The position numbers and the translations under genes are program-made. A stretch of DNA of 64,000 bases from Symbiodinium natans (taxonomy: Eukaryota > Sar > Dinophyceae > Suessiales > Symbiodiniaceae): positions 498,355 through 562,354 of the forward strand of contig CAJNDS010000114.1 of the NCBI GenBank assembly GCA_905221605.1, in the 5' to 3' direction. Position 1 is the stretch's first letter. Each line of letters begins with the position of its first letter. This document shows positions 1-10,735 of this stretch, in pieces. The notes under the pieces are model-generated. The model saw only the letters and a program-made list of their open reading frames with translations. It had not been told where the DNA came from and made no database searches.

Positions 1-154
1 CTAAACCCTAAACCCTAAACCCTAAACCCTAAACCCTAAAACCTAAACCCTAAACCCTAAACCCTAAACCTTAAACCCTAAACCCTAAACCCTAAACCCT
101 AAACCCTAAACCCTAAACCCTAAACCCTAAACCCTAAACCCTAAACCCTAAACC
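1..154. repeat. CCCTAAA array at the window edge
   Basis: Near-perfect CCCTAAA repeats with a few variants fill the first 154 bases and stop just before a CDPK exon. An exon begins 15 bases later, and identical arrays occur throughout the window, so this is best read as an intronic tract rather than a chromosome end. Confidence 0.9.
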
Positions 155-168
155 GTGCCAGATGCCAG

Positions 169-1238
169 GCCTTGCGGGAGATCTTCGTAGCCCTCGACAC
201 AAACGGTGATGGAAGCCTGACGGCCGAAGAGCTCAGGGTGCAGGCCCTAGATCTCCTGGCTCTTAGTGGGGAAGGAGGGAACTAGGGTTTAGGGTTTGGC
301 AACGTTCTTAGCGCGCATCGTGGGCCCTATAGAGTGGCTTTCACGGGCCCACTCCTACGCGCGCGTCGCGTGGCGGTACACCCACCCCAAACCACCCGGC
401 GTATAGCATTGTAGGGTTTCGGCCCCAGACGTCTGGTTGGTGCTCTTATCCGCAGTGGGCCTGTTCCACTGCAGCCGTGCGGCTGCGTCCCTCGTGCAGT
501 TCTGACAGCAGCGGACGGGGGCCTGGCCGCCCCGCGTGACCTCCAGTAAAGGCCGGGTGAGAGCCGGCTCCCGCTCAGGGCTTACCCGCAGCCGGAGAAC
601 AGGGCTGCCAAACCTGGCCTCCCCAGCTCCACCTCCGGGAGTTAAACCGGTTTTTCGGGGGGGCGCCGGCAAAGTTTTTAAGTTCGTCTCGGTGCGACCT
701 GCTCACAACCCCTTTGTGTGACGGGGCCGGGGCGTGGAGCATCCTGGCAGCATCAAACCCCGCGCGCTGTTGCGCCGGGATGTCCATGCAGAAATGCGTG
801 GGCTGGCTGAGAGCCACTATGAGCTGGTCCAGGACGAGCGAAAGGCAGCAGGTGCCATGTGCAGCAAGCCAACACCTTGCTCATGCGAGCCGACAATCCT
901 TTTATATCGAGCTGTCGCTGCAGCCCATTTTTGTTTTGTAAAAGACCCGAACATGTCATTTTTTCTTTCTTGTTTGAAAAATATTGTTAACTTCCATTCT
1001 GACTGACAAGATGGCACGCATGAATTTGAAAATGACCAAGTTTCAGACTGGTTTTGCGGCAAAAAAATCTTGTTTTTTCATGTTGGCCGTGGTGTTTTTT
1101 GCATGCTGTTTTTGGAGATGTGACATGTTTGTTTTTCAAGCCAGACTAGTTTGGTTGATTTAGTTGCAAAAAGTTAGTAAGGCTCATCTTGTTTTCAGAT
1201 TTTTACCCTGCAGGGGGAGGGCCCGGGGCGGCCGGGAA

Positions 1239-1314
<76 letters not shown>

Positions 1315-4300
1315 GTTGGTGGCGCCGGCGCGGAGTGCTTGGGTTTAGGGTTTGAACCTTTGACACTCAAAGGCTCGACCACCTGGCGCACACGGCTGTG
1401 TGCTCATCTTGCCAAGGCGTTCAGCAGCCACAGCTTTACCTGGGCTGCACGTGGCGTGTGGTCAGGTCGCTCGCTGAGCGCTCGGACGGCTTCGAGCGAG
1501 CCCTCAGCCGGACTTTAGGGTTTAGGGTCATTACCTACTGAGAACCAGCCAGAAGAGCCCTAAACCCTGAACCCTGAACCCTGAACCCTAAACCCTAAAC
1601 CCTAAACCCTAAACCCTAAACCCTCAACCCTCAACCCTAAACCCTAAACCCAAATTTGGGTTCTTCGCGCCCAGGATGGCATGGCCAAGGCCAGTTTGGG
1701 CGACATTCTGTCCAATGTGGACCTTGACAGCCTCATCGAAGGCCGCCCATCTTCGAATTCAAGGGGGGTTTAGGGTTTAGGGTTGAGCTTTCAGAAGCAG
1801 CATCTTGGAGTTTGTGCAGCTGGCATTCAGACCAGCAGGAAGAGCCTTGGCAAGCTGTTCCATCTCTTCTTTGACCCGCGGCCAGGTGTGGATGCAGATG
1901 GCAGTGGCATGATTGATTACACTGAGTTCCTGGCGGCTACGCTGGACCGGTGTGCCCGCCTGTTTTCGCCGCAAGGCCGTGAGGGCCTTTGCGAAGGAGA
2001 GACAAGGATTGAAGAGCAGAGATTCTCGCCAGTCTTTAATAGGGATGATAGTACCCCCCCTTTTGTAATCCCTATTGAGGAGCTGTTAGTACCAGCAAGC
2101 ACTTGGCAATGCCAGGAAGTGCTACCTGCAAGAGGACGTCTGCTACAATGCCTTCAGTGATGATCCCAGAGTCAGAGCCAGCCCGTCACACGATCGTGCC
2201 CTTTTGAACATGAGTGGCAAGAGGCGTGTTTTGAGTATTCTGCAGCCACCGGGTTTTCCGGCACAAGCTGCCGTTCCTTGGAGGTTCTGCAGCCATCTCA
2301 GTCATAAAAGTCTTAAAGCTGGGCGATGTCAATTTTCCGGCAATGTGAGACCGCGGAGCCAAACCTCACACTCCAAAGCGGGGTTTCAAAGGCGGCCCTC
2401 CAGCTACCATTGCTGCTCCACAAGGACCTGAGACGGACCTCTGGCGAGAAGCCCTGGGCCGCATGTGTGCGCTGGGGGAGGCTGAAGCCGGAGTTCCATA
2501 GGGAGCTGGCGGCCAAGCTGAAGATAACATTCGGTTTAGGGTTTAGGGTGTAGGGTTTAGGGTTGAGGTGGTCGAGGCCGAGGTCGTCAAGGACCCGCAC
2601 TGGGACGATCGGTGCCAGCAGCACCGACAGCGGGTGGAGGCAAACTGCGAAGTAGCCTCAGTGTCCAGGCAGTGGGAGCAGACGATACCCTAAACCCTGA
2701 GCCCAAGAAACCCTGCGAAGATCACGATATCTGTTCATACGCGCGTGCTTGCCCCATTGTAGGTTCTCCCCATGAGGCAGAGGGAGATCGTACAGCTTGT
2801 TGCCCCCAGGGCCAAGACAGTGACATCGTGGGGCCGCGATGAGATGAGTGACGTTTATCCGCACGGCGAAGCCGGGTACAGCGAACAGCGCGAAAACACG
2901 TGGTCGGTGGTCGTGACACGTCGTGATCCTTTAAAGGGGTTAGAGACCCGGAGTTGTTGTGTGGGTCTCAACCCCTCCTATCGGCCATGGCAGTACTATG
3001 GAGCCAGCCTGCGTCAGAAGCACCCTCGCCTTGCGAGCGAAAAGAAAAGCCAAGCCAGGACATTTCTGTCAAGTGTTTGGTGACGGGCAGTAATTCGCTA
3101 AATACGTCGTCTTCGACCAAGGCGTCTTTGACCAAGATGGAGATGGCCAAATCACTTTGGAGGCGCAGCCCGTACTCCGTGCCTCTTTCCCAAGCTGCAA
3201 GGATGAGTAGGGCGTGTCATGTTGTCTTAGGATTTAGGGGGATTAGGGTTTAGGAATCTTCTGTGTTTGGCAAATGCCCGCACCCTGTGCGGAGTGCTCT
3301 TGCAGGAGCTGAAAACGATCCTGGACAATGGCAGCGTGGATGAGGTCCTCACTTTCCCTGGGGGCTTCTTTTGGCGTCGTGCGGGGTCCTGCGAATTATG
3401 ACGCGCGTCGGCTGCGAAGATTCCATTGCAGCCTGCGAAGCCTGGCAGGCCTTGCAAAGCAAAACCTCCGAGGACATCCTCAAGGTGGCGATGGGTTTAG
3501 GGTTTAGGGTTTAGGGTTTGCCACTGCGATGGGTTTCCTTCCGTGCCTCGAGAGTTCTCGCTCGAAGCCTTAAACAGAAGCCCCGGGGCGCTAACAAAAG
3601 TCCCCCAGGCGCCGTTCGCGTGGCCTAATGTCGAATGGTTCTCCTCTGTGGTCTGGGCAAGGTTGACGGAAGGGTACCCTGCGCAGAGATCATGGGGACT
3701 CCTAAACACGAGCTTGCTTTTGGGCTGGTTCCTGTTGCAATATCAACAGGGAGAACAAAGGGCTCTTGAGCTCGGAGCCTCTCCTGCCCAAACTCGGTGT
3801 ACCCTATCCTGCCAGGCTGTGGATGCCAACGGCGACGGCTCTATTGACTTCCAGGATCAGCAGCATGCTAAACCCCTAACCCCTAAACCCTAAATCCTAA
3901 ACCCTAAACCCTAAACCCTAAATCGGGCCTCCGATGCATCTAGGAAGGCCCCCCCCCCCCCATGGAGTTCACAAGTGGAGGGTTGGATCTCTTAACAAGT
4001 GGAGGATTGGAACCCTAAACCCTAAACCCTAAACCCTAAACCCTAAACCCTAAACCCTAAACCCTAAACCCTAAACCCTAAACCCTACAGCCCAAGTCTG
4101 AGGCATAACACCAATCCTCATACAGAATTCTTAGAACCCAGAGACTCCAAAACCCCTTAACTAGGGAGTATACCTTAAATTATAGTAGGAACCCTAATAT
4201 GATTTAAGGTGTATTCCTTAATTAAGGGGTTTTGGAGTCTCTGGGATTCTCTACTCCCCCGCACATGTGCGTCGAGTCCATTAGCAGCATATTCAGATGC

Positions 4301-4905
4301 AGCACTCTGCTAATCCTCGCTCGGTACAATGTGCAATGCTCGCGTCTTCCAGTCAATTTCGATTTTTCAGTCCAGTCAAATATACATGTTTTTGTTTCAT
4401 ACCTATCAGGATCCCCCTTTTGTACGCCACACGCAAGTAGAACCACTTTAAAGAGATCCTCAAAATAGGGATACGGAATCCTCAGAAAGCTCCCATCGTC
4501 GCCCTACCATCACGGATGTGGGCACCAATACCCTGGTGTTGGTGGCCTCTGCAATTCTCAAGTTCTCTTTTGGCTGCAAGACCGTGAGGCCCTTGCCCTG
4601 AGTTGCTATGCAGATACGGGGCGTTTCCTATAATAGGGGTACCCCTTTCTAAATATTTCACCTTTTAAAGGACCCCCAGGAGGGTACCCCTATTCTCGGA
4701 AACCCCTAAACCCCTAAACCCTTAACCCCTGACCCCTAAACCCTAAACCCTAAACCCTAAACCCTAAACCCTCAAGCCTAAACCCTAAACCCTGAACCCT
4801 AAATGACCATGTCTGCTCCAGGAGTTTATGGACATGATGCGGGGTGACAAAGCGCCGGCTTTGGACATCAAGGCTGCGAAGGGATGTTTAAGGTTTAGGG
4901 TTTAG
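169..4905 (+). CDS. Calcium-dependent protein kinase, C-terminal EF-hand region (partial, 9 exons)
   Basis: Nine exons join in frame at 169-237, 1675-1741, 1886-1949, 2116-2156, 3122-3162, 3306-3344, 3449-3484, 3816-3854 and 4822-about 4881; an in-frame stop lies at 4903-4905 if the last exon is not spliced. They encode four EF-hand loops in order: DTNGDGSLTAEE, VDADGSGMIDYTE, FDQDGDGQITLE and VDANGDGSIDFQE, then FMDMMRGDKAPALDIKAA. The linker EFLAATLDRKCYLQEDVC is typical of CDPKs, which phosphorylate Ser/Thr targets when calcium binds the EF hands. Donors are GT (exons 1, 3, 4, 6, 7), GC (exons 2 and 5) and GA (exon 8, CAG|GATCAG); all acceptors are AG. The kinase domain is missing and would lie upstream of the window. 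Introns carry telomere-like tracts, a poly-G run and MITE remnants. The family call is secure; the 3' end is uncertain. Confidence 0.88.
1239..1313. repeat. Poly-G homopolymer of 75 bases
   Basis: An uninterrupted run of about 75 G residues lies in the first CDPK intron between GC-rich flanks. The run length may be an assembly or consensus estimate. Confidence 0.9.
2033..2095. mobile_element. MITE family B remnant (B1)
   Basis: The core TAATAGGGATGATAGTACCCC and its inverse around AATCCCTATTGAG match the inner part of family B; the outer GGGATGTTCC termini are gone. It lies in CDPK intron 3. Confidence 0.6.
4137..4245. mobile_element. MITE family A (A1)
   Basis: It begins CCCAGAGACTCCAAAACCCC and ends with the inverse ending GAGTCTCTGGG. 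The two halves pair over most of the 109 bases. It lies in the last CDPK intron. Confidence 0.85.
4621..4712. mobile_element. MITE family D (D13)
   Basis: Inverted ends GTTTCC-TATAATAGGGGTACCCC and the mirrored GGGTACCCCTATTCTCGG, AAAC flank a short AT-rich core. Confidence 0.7.
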
Positions 4906-4934
4906 GGTTTAGGGTTTAGGGATCGGCCCATCCC

Positions 4935-5133
4935 CCTTGGTCTGAGTCGGGAATGAGGAAATGAGGGGCCCTTTCTATACCCTTTAAGGGATTATGTAGG
5001 GCCCTCATTTCCTCATTGGGCCCTACATATACCTTTTAAGGGATTATGTAGGGCCCAAAATTCCCTCATTGGGCCCTATATATACCCTTTGAGGGATTAT
5101 GCAGGGCCCTCATTCCCTGAGAACCAGCCAGGA
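4935..5133. mobile_element. MITE family E, tandem multimer (E1)
   Basis: Three successive arms of GGGAATGAGG...AGGGCCCTCATT with the core TTTAAGGGATTATGTAGGG occur in a row and end at CCCTGAGAACCAGCCAG. Other family E members have two arms, so this one has expanded internally. Confidence 0.75.
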
Positions 5134-5450
5134 GCCGCTGATGCATGAGCCCCATTGACCTGACCACGGGTAGGTTCATATATTCTTAATGACCGTGAAT
5201 CCTCTTGTAAAGCCAAACCCTAACCCTAAACCCTAAACCCCAAACCCCAAACCCTAAACCCCAAACCCTAAACCCTAAATCCCAAACCCTAAACCCTAAA
5301 CCCCAAACCCTAAACCCTAAACCCTAAACCCGGAACAATTCATTTTTTTTTTAGGGCCCCCCCCCAAGCCTAGCTCCGTGACGGTGCATGAGGCGGTACC
5401 CACCCAGGCTCTCTGATCTGTGACCATGGCGCCTTGGCTGCATCCTTAGT

Positions 5451-5740
5451 AGTAGAGCAGGTAACCTTTAACCTTTTTGGGGAACCTTTAACCTTCTGGG
5501 GGCCGTTTAGTAGTAGTAGAGTAGGTAACCTTTAACCTTTTTGGGGGCCGGTTAATCGTAGTAGAGTAGGTAACCTTGAACCTTTTGGGGCGCCGCTTTT
5601 AATAGTAGTGGAGTAGGTAACCTTTAACCTTCTGGGGGCCGTGTAGTAGTCGTAGTAGAGTAGGTAACCTTTAACCTTTTTGGGGGCCGTTGAAGAGTAG
5701 TAGAGTAGGTAGAACCTTCAACCTTCTTGGGGGTATTCGA
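5451..5740. repeat. Minisatellite, about 55-60 bp unit, 5-6 copies
   Basis: The segment AGTAGAGTAGGTAACCTTTA followed by ACCTTTTTGGGGGCCG recurs five to six times with small changes. No coding frame was seen. Confidence 0.85.
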
Positions 5741-5942
5741 ATCCCTATGAAGTCCCAAAGGTTCACCTGCAATTCCCCCAGGTTCCTGGACAACCAAGCA
5801 TCAGGTTGTGATGGTTGTTCCCGGTCTGCTAAACCCTAAACCCTAAACCCTAAACCCTAAACCCTAAACCCTAAACCCTAAACCCTAAACCCTAAACCCT
5901 AAACCCTAAACCCTAAACTGTCTCCCATTCCTCTCTTGTCAG

Positions 5943-6015
5943 TTGCCTGACCAGGGTGCTGGTTCTTCATTTCGTTGAGATGCACAGAGGCCCGGAGAGC
6001 CTCTGTCCCATGTGA
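5943..6015 (+). CDS. Short terminal exon, unknown protein
   Basis: A pyrimidine-rich acceptor (CTCTCTTGTCAG) precedes an open frame that reads LTRVLVLHFVEMHRGPESLC and stops at TGA 6013-6015. It lies between two telomere-like tracts. I do not recognise the protein, and no partner exon could be assigned. Confidence 0.35.
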
Positions 6016-6109
6016 TGTGGTTTAGGGTTTAGGGTTTAGGGTTTAGGGTTTAGGGTTTAGGGTTTAGGGTTTAGGGTTTAGGGTTTAGGGTTTAGGGCAT
6101 GCGCGGGAG

Positions 6110-6331
6110 ATGTTCTGGCTACGAACATGCGTCGTCATTCAAACTCCATCAAACGCAGACGGCAGCCAGGACCGAGCGATTTTCATCAGGTCCTTACCTG
6201 AGTTGCGTTCCGTGCGGCTGGGTTATCACCGGATGCTCACGGAATCGCGTTCCCATGCTTCTGGCTCCTATGACTCTTATGCATCTTTTCTTAATCAGCA
6301 AAGCCTGCTGCAGTGCTGTCTCCGCAGCAAT
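6110..6331 (+). CDS. Exon-like open frame interrupted by a MITE, part 1
   Basis: The frame reads, among others, RAIFIRSLPELRSVRLGYHR and SYDSYASFLNQQSLLQCC, then runs into MITE A2. If A2 and one copy of the flanking repeat GCAGCAA are skipped, the same frame continues at about 6445 as NPCDPVQATPESGLIL. This suggests one coding segment split by an insertion. Function unknown; start and donor not determined. Confidence 0.35.
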
Positions 6332-6438
6332 CCCAGAGACTCCAAAACCCCTTAATTAAGGAAAATACCTTAAATCATCTTAGGGTTCCTAGTATAATTT
6401 AAGGTATATTCCTTAATTAAGGGGTTTTGGAGCCTCTG
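6332..6438. mobile_element. MITE family A (A2)
   Basis: CCCAGAGACTCC at the left and GGAGCCTCTGC at the right, with AT-rich inverted arms. GCAGCAA is found just before it (6324-6330) and at 6438-6444, a possible target-site duplication. Confidence 0.8.
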
Positions 6439-6680
6439 CAGCAAGAATCCCTGCGACCCGGTGCAAGCGACACCAGAGTCCGGACTTATTTTGAGCCGAC
6501 CCGCAGTAGACGGGGATGCTCTGGGATGTTCCCCCCTTGTACTAGCAGTCCTTAATGGTCATAGCGGGTTATATAGTATCCCCTATGAGTCCCCATTAAG
6601 GACTGTTAAGTATAGGGGGGGAACATCCCAGGGGATGCTTTTTCAAACAGGTTTCACGAACGATGAGACAGAGCAAACCT
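6439..6680 (+). CDS. Exon-like open frame interrupted by MITEs, part 2
   Basis: From 6445 the frame reads NPCDPVQATPESGLILSRPA and VDGDAL up to MITE B2 at 6521. After B2 the frame resumes at GGGATGCT, reads FSNRFHER and stops at TGA (about 6663). Read as a GA-AG intron (CTGG|GATGTT to CCCAG|GGGATG), B2 leaves the frame intact. Function unknown. Confidence 0.35.
6521..6631. mobile_element. MITE family B (B2) with 8-bp target duplication
   Basis: Perfect inverted ends CTGGGATGTTCCC / GGGAACATCCCAG. The 8-mer GGGATGCT is found at 6513-6520 and 6632-6639. This is the clearest complete family B copy. Confidence 0.85.
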
Positions 6681-6689
6681 GTTTTGAGA

Positions 6690-7109
6690 CGGGCTGGGGC
6701 ATCACTTAGAATCGTAATCTTGGCTGCATAAGTTCTTTGGCACAGACTCCTCTCCAGCCTGGTCCTGAATTCACACTGTCTTGAGCTGATCAACTCAATG
6801 CTCACTAGCGATCGAGGGCCGGCAACACGGTGCAAGACCATCGGTCGTTCGTCGTTTCGATCGCTGCCCCTCGTTGTCATGTGGGGTCGGTAAAGCGCCC
6901 CCGAATGACAAGGCTACAGAGCCTTCGTTTTCTGCAATGTCAGAGGGCACGCTTATCTCTTCCAGCATGGGGACTTGTGATGAGGTTGCTTTTATGCTAC
7001 CTACACAAGCAGCATCGGCCACATGAATGTAAAGATGCCTAGCAGCCGGCATCCCTCGTCAAGGCAACGCCGACAAGCCGCCCTCACTCGGGCACAGACT
7101 GCTGAAGTG
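6690..7109. other. No gene recognised
   Basis: Unique sequence with overlapping weak open frames on both strands and no clear acceptor-donor pair. No repeat family recognised. Confidence 0.4.
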
Positions 7110-7622
7110 AGCCCCTAAACCCTAAACCCGAAACACGAAACCCCAAACCCGAAACCCTAAACCCTAAACCCTAAACCCTAAACCCTAAACCCTAAACCCT
7201 AAACCCTAAACCCTAAACCGGCGTGGCTTTGTCAAGCATTCCGGCTTGAAGCCGTCAGGGACAGGTGGGATAAAGCTCAAGCAATGTGCTTGCCCTGTGC
7301 ATGTTGTGCTTGTGCAATCTTCTCCATGGCTGGAAGTGAAAAAGGCCGAGAGCACCAGGGTTTAGGGTTTAGGGTTTAGGGTTCAGGGTGTAGGGTTTAG
7401 GGTTTAGGGTTTAGGGTTTAGGGTTCAGGGTTTAGGGTTTAGGGTTTAGGGACGTAAGCCAGCACGTCTTGTGCCCTGACAGTGCCAGCCTCTTAAAGTG
7501 GATGCCAGCGCCCTAAACCCTAAACCCTAAACCCTAAACCCTAAACCCTAAACCGTAAACCGTACACCCTAAACCCGAGATCCTAGAAACCCTGAACCCT
7601 AAACCCAAGACAACAGCAACAG

Positions 7623-7676
7623 TGCGTTGAGCGACACACCTGTGACTCCTCGCCGCTCGGCTCTTTGCCATATCTG
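7623..7676 (+). CDS. Short exon abutting a MITE
   Basis: After an AACAG acceptor the frame reads LSDTPVTPRRSALCHIW and meets MITE D1 at TGGGGGTTGCC. Unrecognised protein. Confidence 0.3.
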
Positions 7677-7785
7677 GGGGTTGCCGAAAACAGGGGTACC
7701 CTTTTTTTGGGGGGGGTTCCTAAAATTAAGATTACTGTATTCGGGGGGGTATATTCAGGGCACCCCCTATTTTTGGAAAACCCCA
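7676..7785. mobile_element. MITE family D (D1)
   Basis: GGGGGTTGCCGAAAACAGGGG at the left is matched by CCCCTATTTTTGGAAAACCCC at the right. Confidence 0.8.
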
Positions 7786-7824
7786 TTGTCTAAGAGTCTA
7801 CCCGACTAGCATGGCCCATCTGTG

Positions 7825-7893
7825 ATGCGCGCCGCCGTGCTGCTCGCAGTGGAAGGCTGCGTGCAGGCTCGGGCCATCAGGAGTGGACCTCGG
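7825..7893 (+). CDS. Short exon ending at a MITE
   Basis: An ATG-led frame reads MRAAVLLAVEGCVQARAIRS then GPR and ends at CGG|GATGG, the left terminus of MITE B3, which could serve as a GA donor. No recognised function; it might be an internal exon rather than a start. Confidence 0.35.
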
Positions 7894-7993
7894 GATGGTT
7901 CCCCCTTATACTGACAGCTCCTCATTAGGGATTATAGTAGGGGGTACTGGAATTTCCTATTGAGGGCTGTTAGTATAAGGGGAACATCCCAAA
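7890..7993. mobile_element. MITE family B (B3)
   Basis: CGGGATGGTTCCCCCTTATAC and the inverse GTATAAGGGGAACATCCCAA enclose a core containing TTAGGGATTATAG. Confidence 0.8.
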
Positions 7994-8222
7994 CTGGGCC
8001 CGTCGCTGACTTTCGCTCAATGATCGTCCGCTTAGGCCGGTGGCAGTCCCCAGCTACTGCGGAAGCCTCAGTGAGCAGATCTTCCCGATCTAGGTTACGC
8101 ATGTTGAGATCGAATGAAGTCACCAGCTGCAGTGGCATCACAGTCGTATTTCGCACATTTTGCCTAGGTTTGACACGGATGACAGCTCCAGCTGCGTTCA
8201 CTTCCACAGGTGCGTCGGATGT
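7990..8222 (-). CDS. Minus-strand open frame, unknown
   Basis: The complement reads VEVNAAGAVIRVKPRQNVRN and NMRNLDREDLLTEASAVAGD without stops, bounded by MITE B3 on the left. No domain recognised. A plus-strand frame is also open here, so the strand is uncertain. Confidence 0.3.
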
Positions 8223-8658
8223 CAAAGCTGATACGGCCCCCCACTTTCAGGTCCCAACCTTCTGTACGTGTCTGCGCTACTGCCATGCTACCGGATCTGA
8301 GCGACCTGTGAGCGCTTCGCGCACGTCCGCCTTAGCTACCAAGGCACCTGGGGCTCCTAAGGACGCTGGGAGTCGAGTCGGTGGCGGTCGCACCCGAAGT
8401 TCGACCAAGATAGCTTGAGGAAGGGTCCTGGGATGTCGAGGCCCTTCCTGCTGCGGTTTGGGTAGGAGGAGAGAAGAAGCTTAAATGGGTCAAGTCTTGC
8501 AAATGTTTCAATCTGTCAGATAAGAAGCAAGTTTTGCCATGCACTCTGCCTGCCTCTTCGCAAAAATGATACCCAAACATCTGAGCATCGACCTATGGAT
8601 ACAAGGAGAAGGCTTTTGGGGGCGGGTCGAGGGGGAAGGTGGGGCTGTTTGCTGGCAC

Positions 8659-8764
8659 TACTTGGAGCTTCATGGTACTCGGTACCCCAATTATCACTGT
8701 CCTTATCGCCCAATTCTAACCCTACTAGGATACTTATAGTGGGGTTACTAAGTACCTCCAAGTA
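8659..8764. mobile_element. MITE family C (C1)
   Basis: TACTTGGAGCTTCATGGTAC at the left and GTACCTCCAAGTA at the right, with inverted arms through the core. Flanks (8230-8870) hold only weak open frames. Confidence 0.75.
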
Positions 8765-8972
8765 CCCCTGGGGGATTGAGCCCATGGGGCTCCCTTCAAC
8801 GCCCGTGAGCCGGAGGCCTCGGTAAGCTGCTCTCGCCACATCTCGCCACCACAGTCGGGCATTCGCCGCCGGTTTAGGGTTTAGGGTTTAGGGTTTAGGG
8901 CTTAGGGTTTAGGGTTTAGGGCGCGTTGCACTCTAGGGGCCCGGCACGGCCCGTGTAACAATGCTAGGCCAG

Positions 8973-10379
8973 GCAAGATCCTCATCTACAAGAAGGAGAC
9001 TGTGGCCACTCTTAGGGGTTTTGTGCTCCTTGCCGCCCTTGCTGTCTCTTACTCGTCAACAGCCTTTGCGCCCAGGACACGCCTATCTTTCCGATCGGCA
9101 TTTCAGCATCGAGCTTATGTTAGGGTGAGGGTTTAGGGTTTAGGGTTTAGGGTTTAGGGTTTAGGGTTTAGGGTTTAGGGTTTAGGGTTTAGGGTTTAGG
9201 GTTTAGGGTTTAGGGCTTAGGGTTTAGGGTTTAGGGTTTAGGGTTCAGGGTTCAGGGTTTCGGGATTTGTTCGCCTGTAGGGTGCTCAGGTGCCATCGGA
9301 CATGATCGCCGAGTCCGTCCCAAGAAAGGCTCCTCCCCATCCTTGCCGCCCCATTAACGAAACGGCCTACAAAAGAACCCTAAACCCTAAACCCTAACCC
9401 TAAACCCTAAGCCCTAAACCCTAAACCCCAAACCCCAAACCCCTCAACCCCATACCAAAAACCCAAAAAGCGGCCCCCCAAACTGGACTCTAGACGCACG
9501 CATGTTGTTTAGGGCTTGCGGGGTTTATACAATAGAGAGTTTAAGGGTTTATGGGGTTTGTAGGGGGTTTGGCAGGGTTCAGCTTTCACCCAGCATGCCC
9601 TCTGGCAGACCCGGGTGACAGCTGCGTTCGTCGGAAGCAGGGCAGGTGGAGAGGCTGCGGCCCTGGAATACATCTCTGTGTGTGTATATATATATATATA
9701 TGTCCTTACCCTGTGTGGTGGGATTGGGGACGGAAGTTTGGGGTCTAGAAAGCTTAGGTTTTTCGGGTTTGGGGTTGCATTCGGGTTTGAGGTCTCAGTT
9801 TTTTCTTGAGGGTGTTAGCGCATAGAGTTTGGGGCTTTCGGGTTTCAGGGTTTTTCTAAGAAATATTCAACATACCCCTAGGGCATACCCTTAAACGAAA
9901 TTCTGGGGTATGGTTAGATTCTCCCTTAATTAGGCTCCCTTTATATTACACTTTCATAGGTTAAGGGGTCTGGGTTTGGGGTATGGTGAATTAATTTTTT
10001 AGACTTTTGGAGTAAGGGGGATCCTTCGTAACTTGGGACTTCTGGCGGAACGCGAAGAAGAAGATGAGACCCTCCGTAATGGGATACCAGAGTCTTTTAG
10101 GGTTTAGGGTTTAGGGTGTCTGGTGCCGGCCTCTAAGCCTGCGCCGAGGTGCAGGAGTACAAGTTCGGCCCCATGGACGAAGAAAGGCCGGGATCTCGCG
10201 CGGCATCTCATGACTTTTTGGGGATGAGCTCCCTGTGCAGGTATCATGAGTTCTACCGTCGCCACCGCTTTGCTCACACGAAAAAGAAAGGTGGCTGGGA
10301 TGTCGAGTACTTGGTCGATCTCGATATAATTTATCAGAGAGAGCGAAGCGTGCGAAGCTTTATGACTTTACGACAATGA
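8973..10379 (+). CDS. Multi-exon gene with a plastid-leader-like exon, otherwise unknown
   Basis: Five exons keep one frame: 8973-9124, 9281-9328, 9594-9677, 10003-10101 and 10155-10379. The first has a hydrophobic stretch LRGFVLLAALAVSYSS followed by TAFAPRTRLSF; a phenylalanine-proline motif after a signal-like segment is typical of complex-plastid leaders (known for dinoflagellates). Donors are GTGAGG, GC, GTGTGT and GT; acceptors are AG, the fourth with a strong ATTTTTTAG tract. Later exons read HALWQTRVTAAFVGSRAGG, LGLLAEREEEDETLRNG and EYKFGPMDEER; TGA at 10377-10379. No enzyme family recognised. An alternative frame of exon 1 from ATG 8961 also has a hydrophobic core, so targeting is tentative. 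The last exon may be split by a short intron ending at 10241. Confidence 0.45.
9680..10000. other. Intron of the gene at 8973-10379
   Basis: It begins with an alternating TGTGTATATATATA run, then T- and G-rich degenerate TTTGGGG sequence. No MITE was identified. Confidence 0.4.
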
Positions 10380-10535
10380 CGGCCACCCTACACCTCTGCA
10401 AGGCGACCAGACATGCGGAGATTCTTGCAATGGGGACAGTGGGGGCCTTGAAACTTGGGAGCCTGTCACCGAAAAACGCCGACTTGATCGATGTTACCCG
10501 AAACCCTAGGAACCGCAAACTGTTCATCTCAGGTA
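10380..10535 (+). CDS. Candidate exon, unknown
   Basis: The frame reads LAMGTVGALKLGSLSPKNAD then VTRNPRNRKLFIS and meets a good donor CTCAG|GTACCG. No function recognised. Confidence 0.3.
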
Positions 10536-10622
10536 CCGAATTTCACCGGGCTTGCCCAGGCATGCCCCTCGGAGCCAGCAGAACTGGATGCAGTTGAGCT
10601 GATCCCCATAGTTGCACTGAAT

Positions 10623-10685
10623 TCCGCGTGCCTCCCCCCCTCCCCCCCCTCCCCCTCCCCCCCCCACATCCCCACACCCTCCCCA
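10623..10685. repeat. C-rich low-complexity tract
   Basis: Runs of C broken by single T or A (CCCCCCTCCCCC). Confidence 0.9.
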
Positions 10686-10735
10686 AGGTGAATCACTGAA
10701 TCACACATGGAGCTCACACAGCTTACACGTCGCAG

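Noticed and set aside
1-154. A chromosome end at the window start
   Set aside because: The array is no longer or purer than many internal ones, and a CDPK exon begins 15 bases after it.
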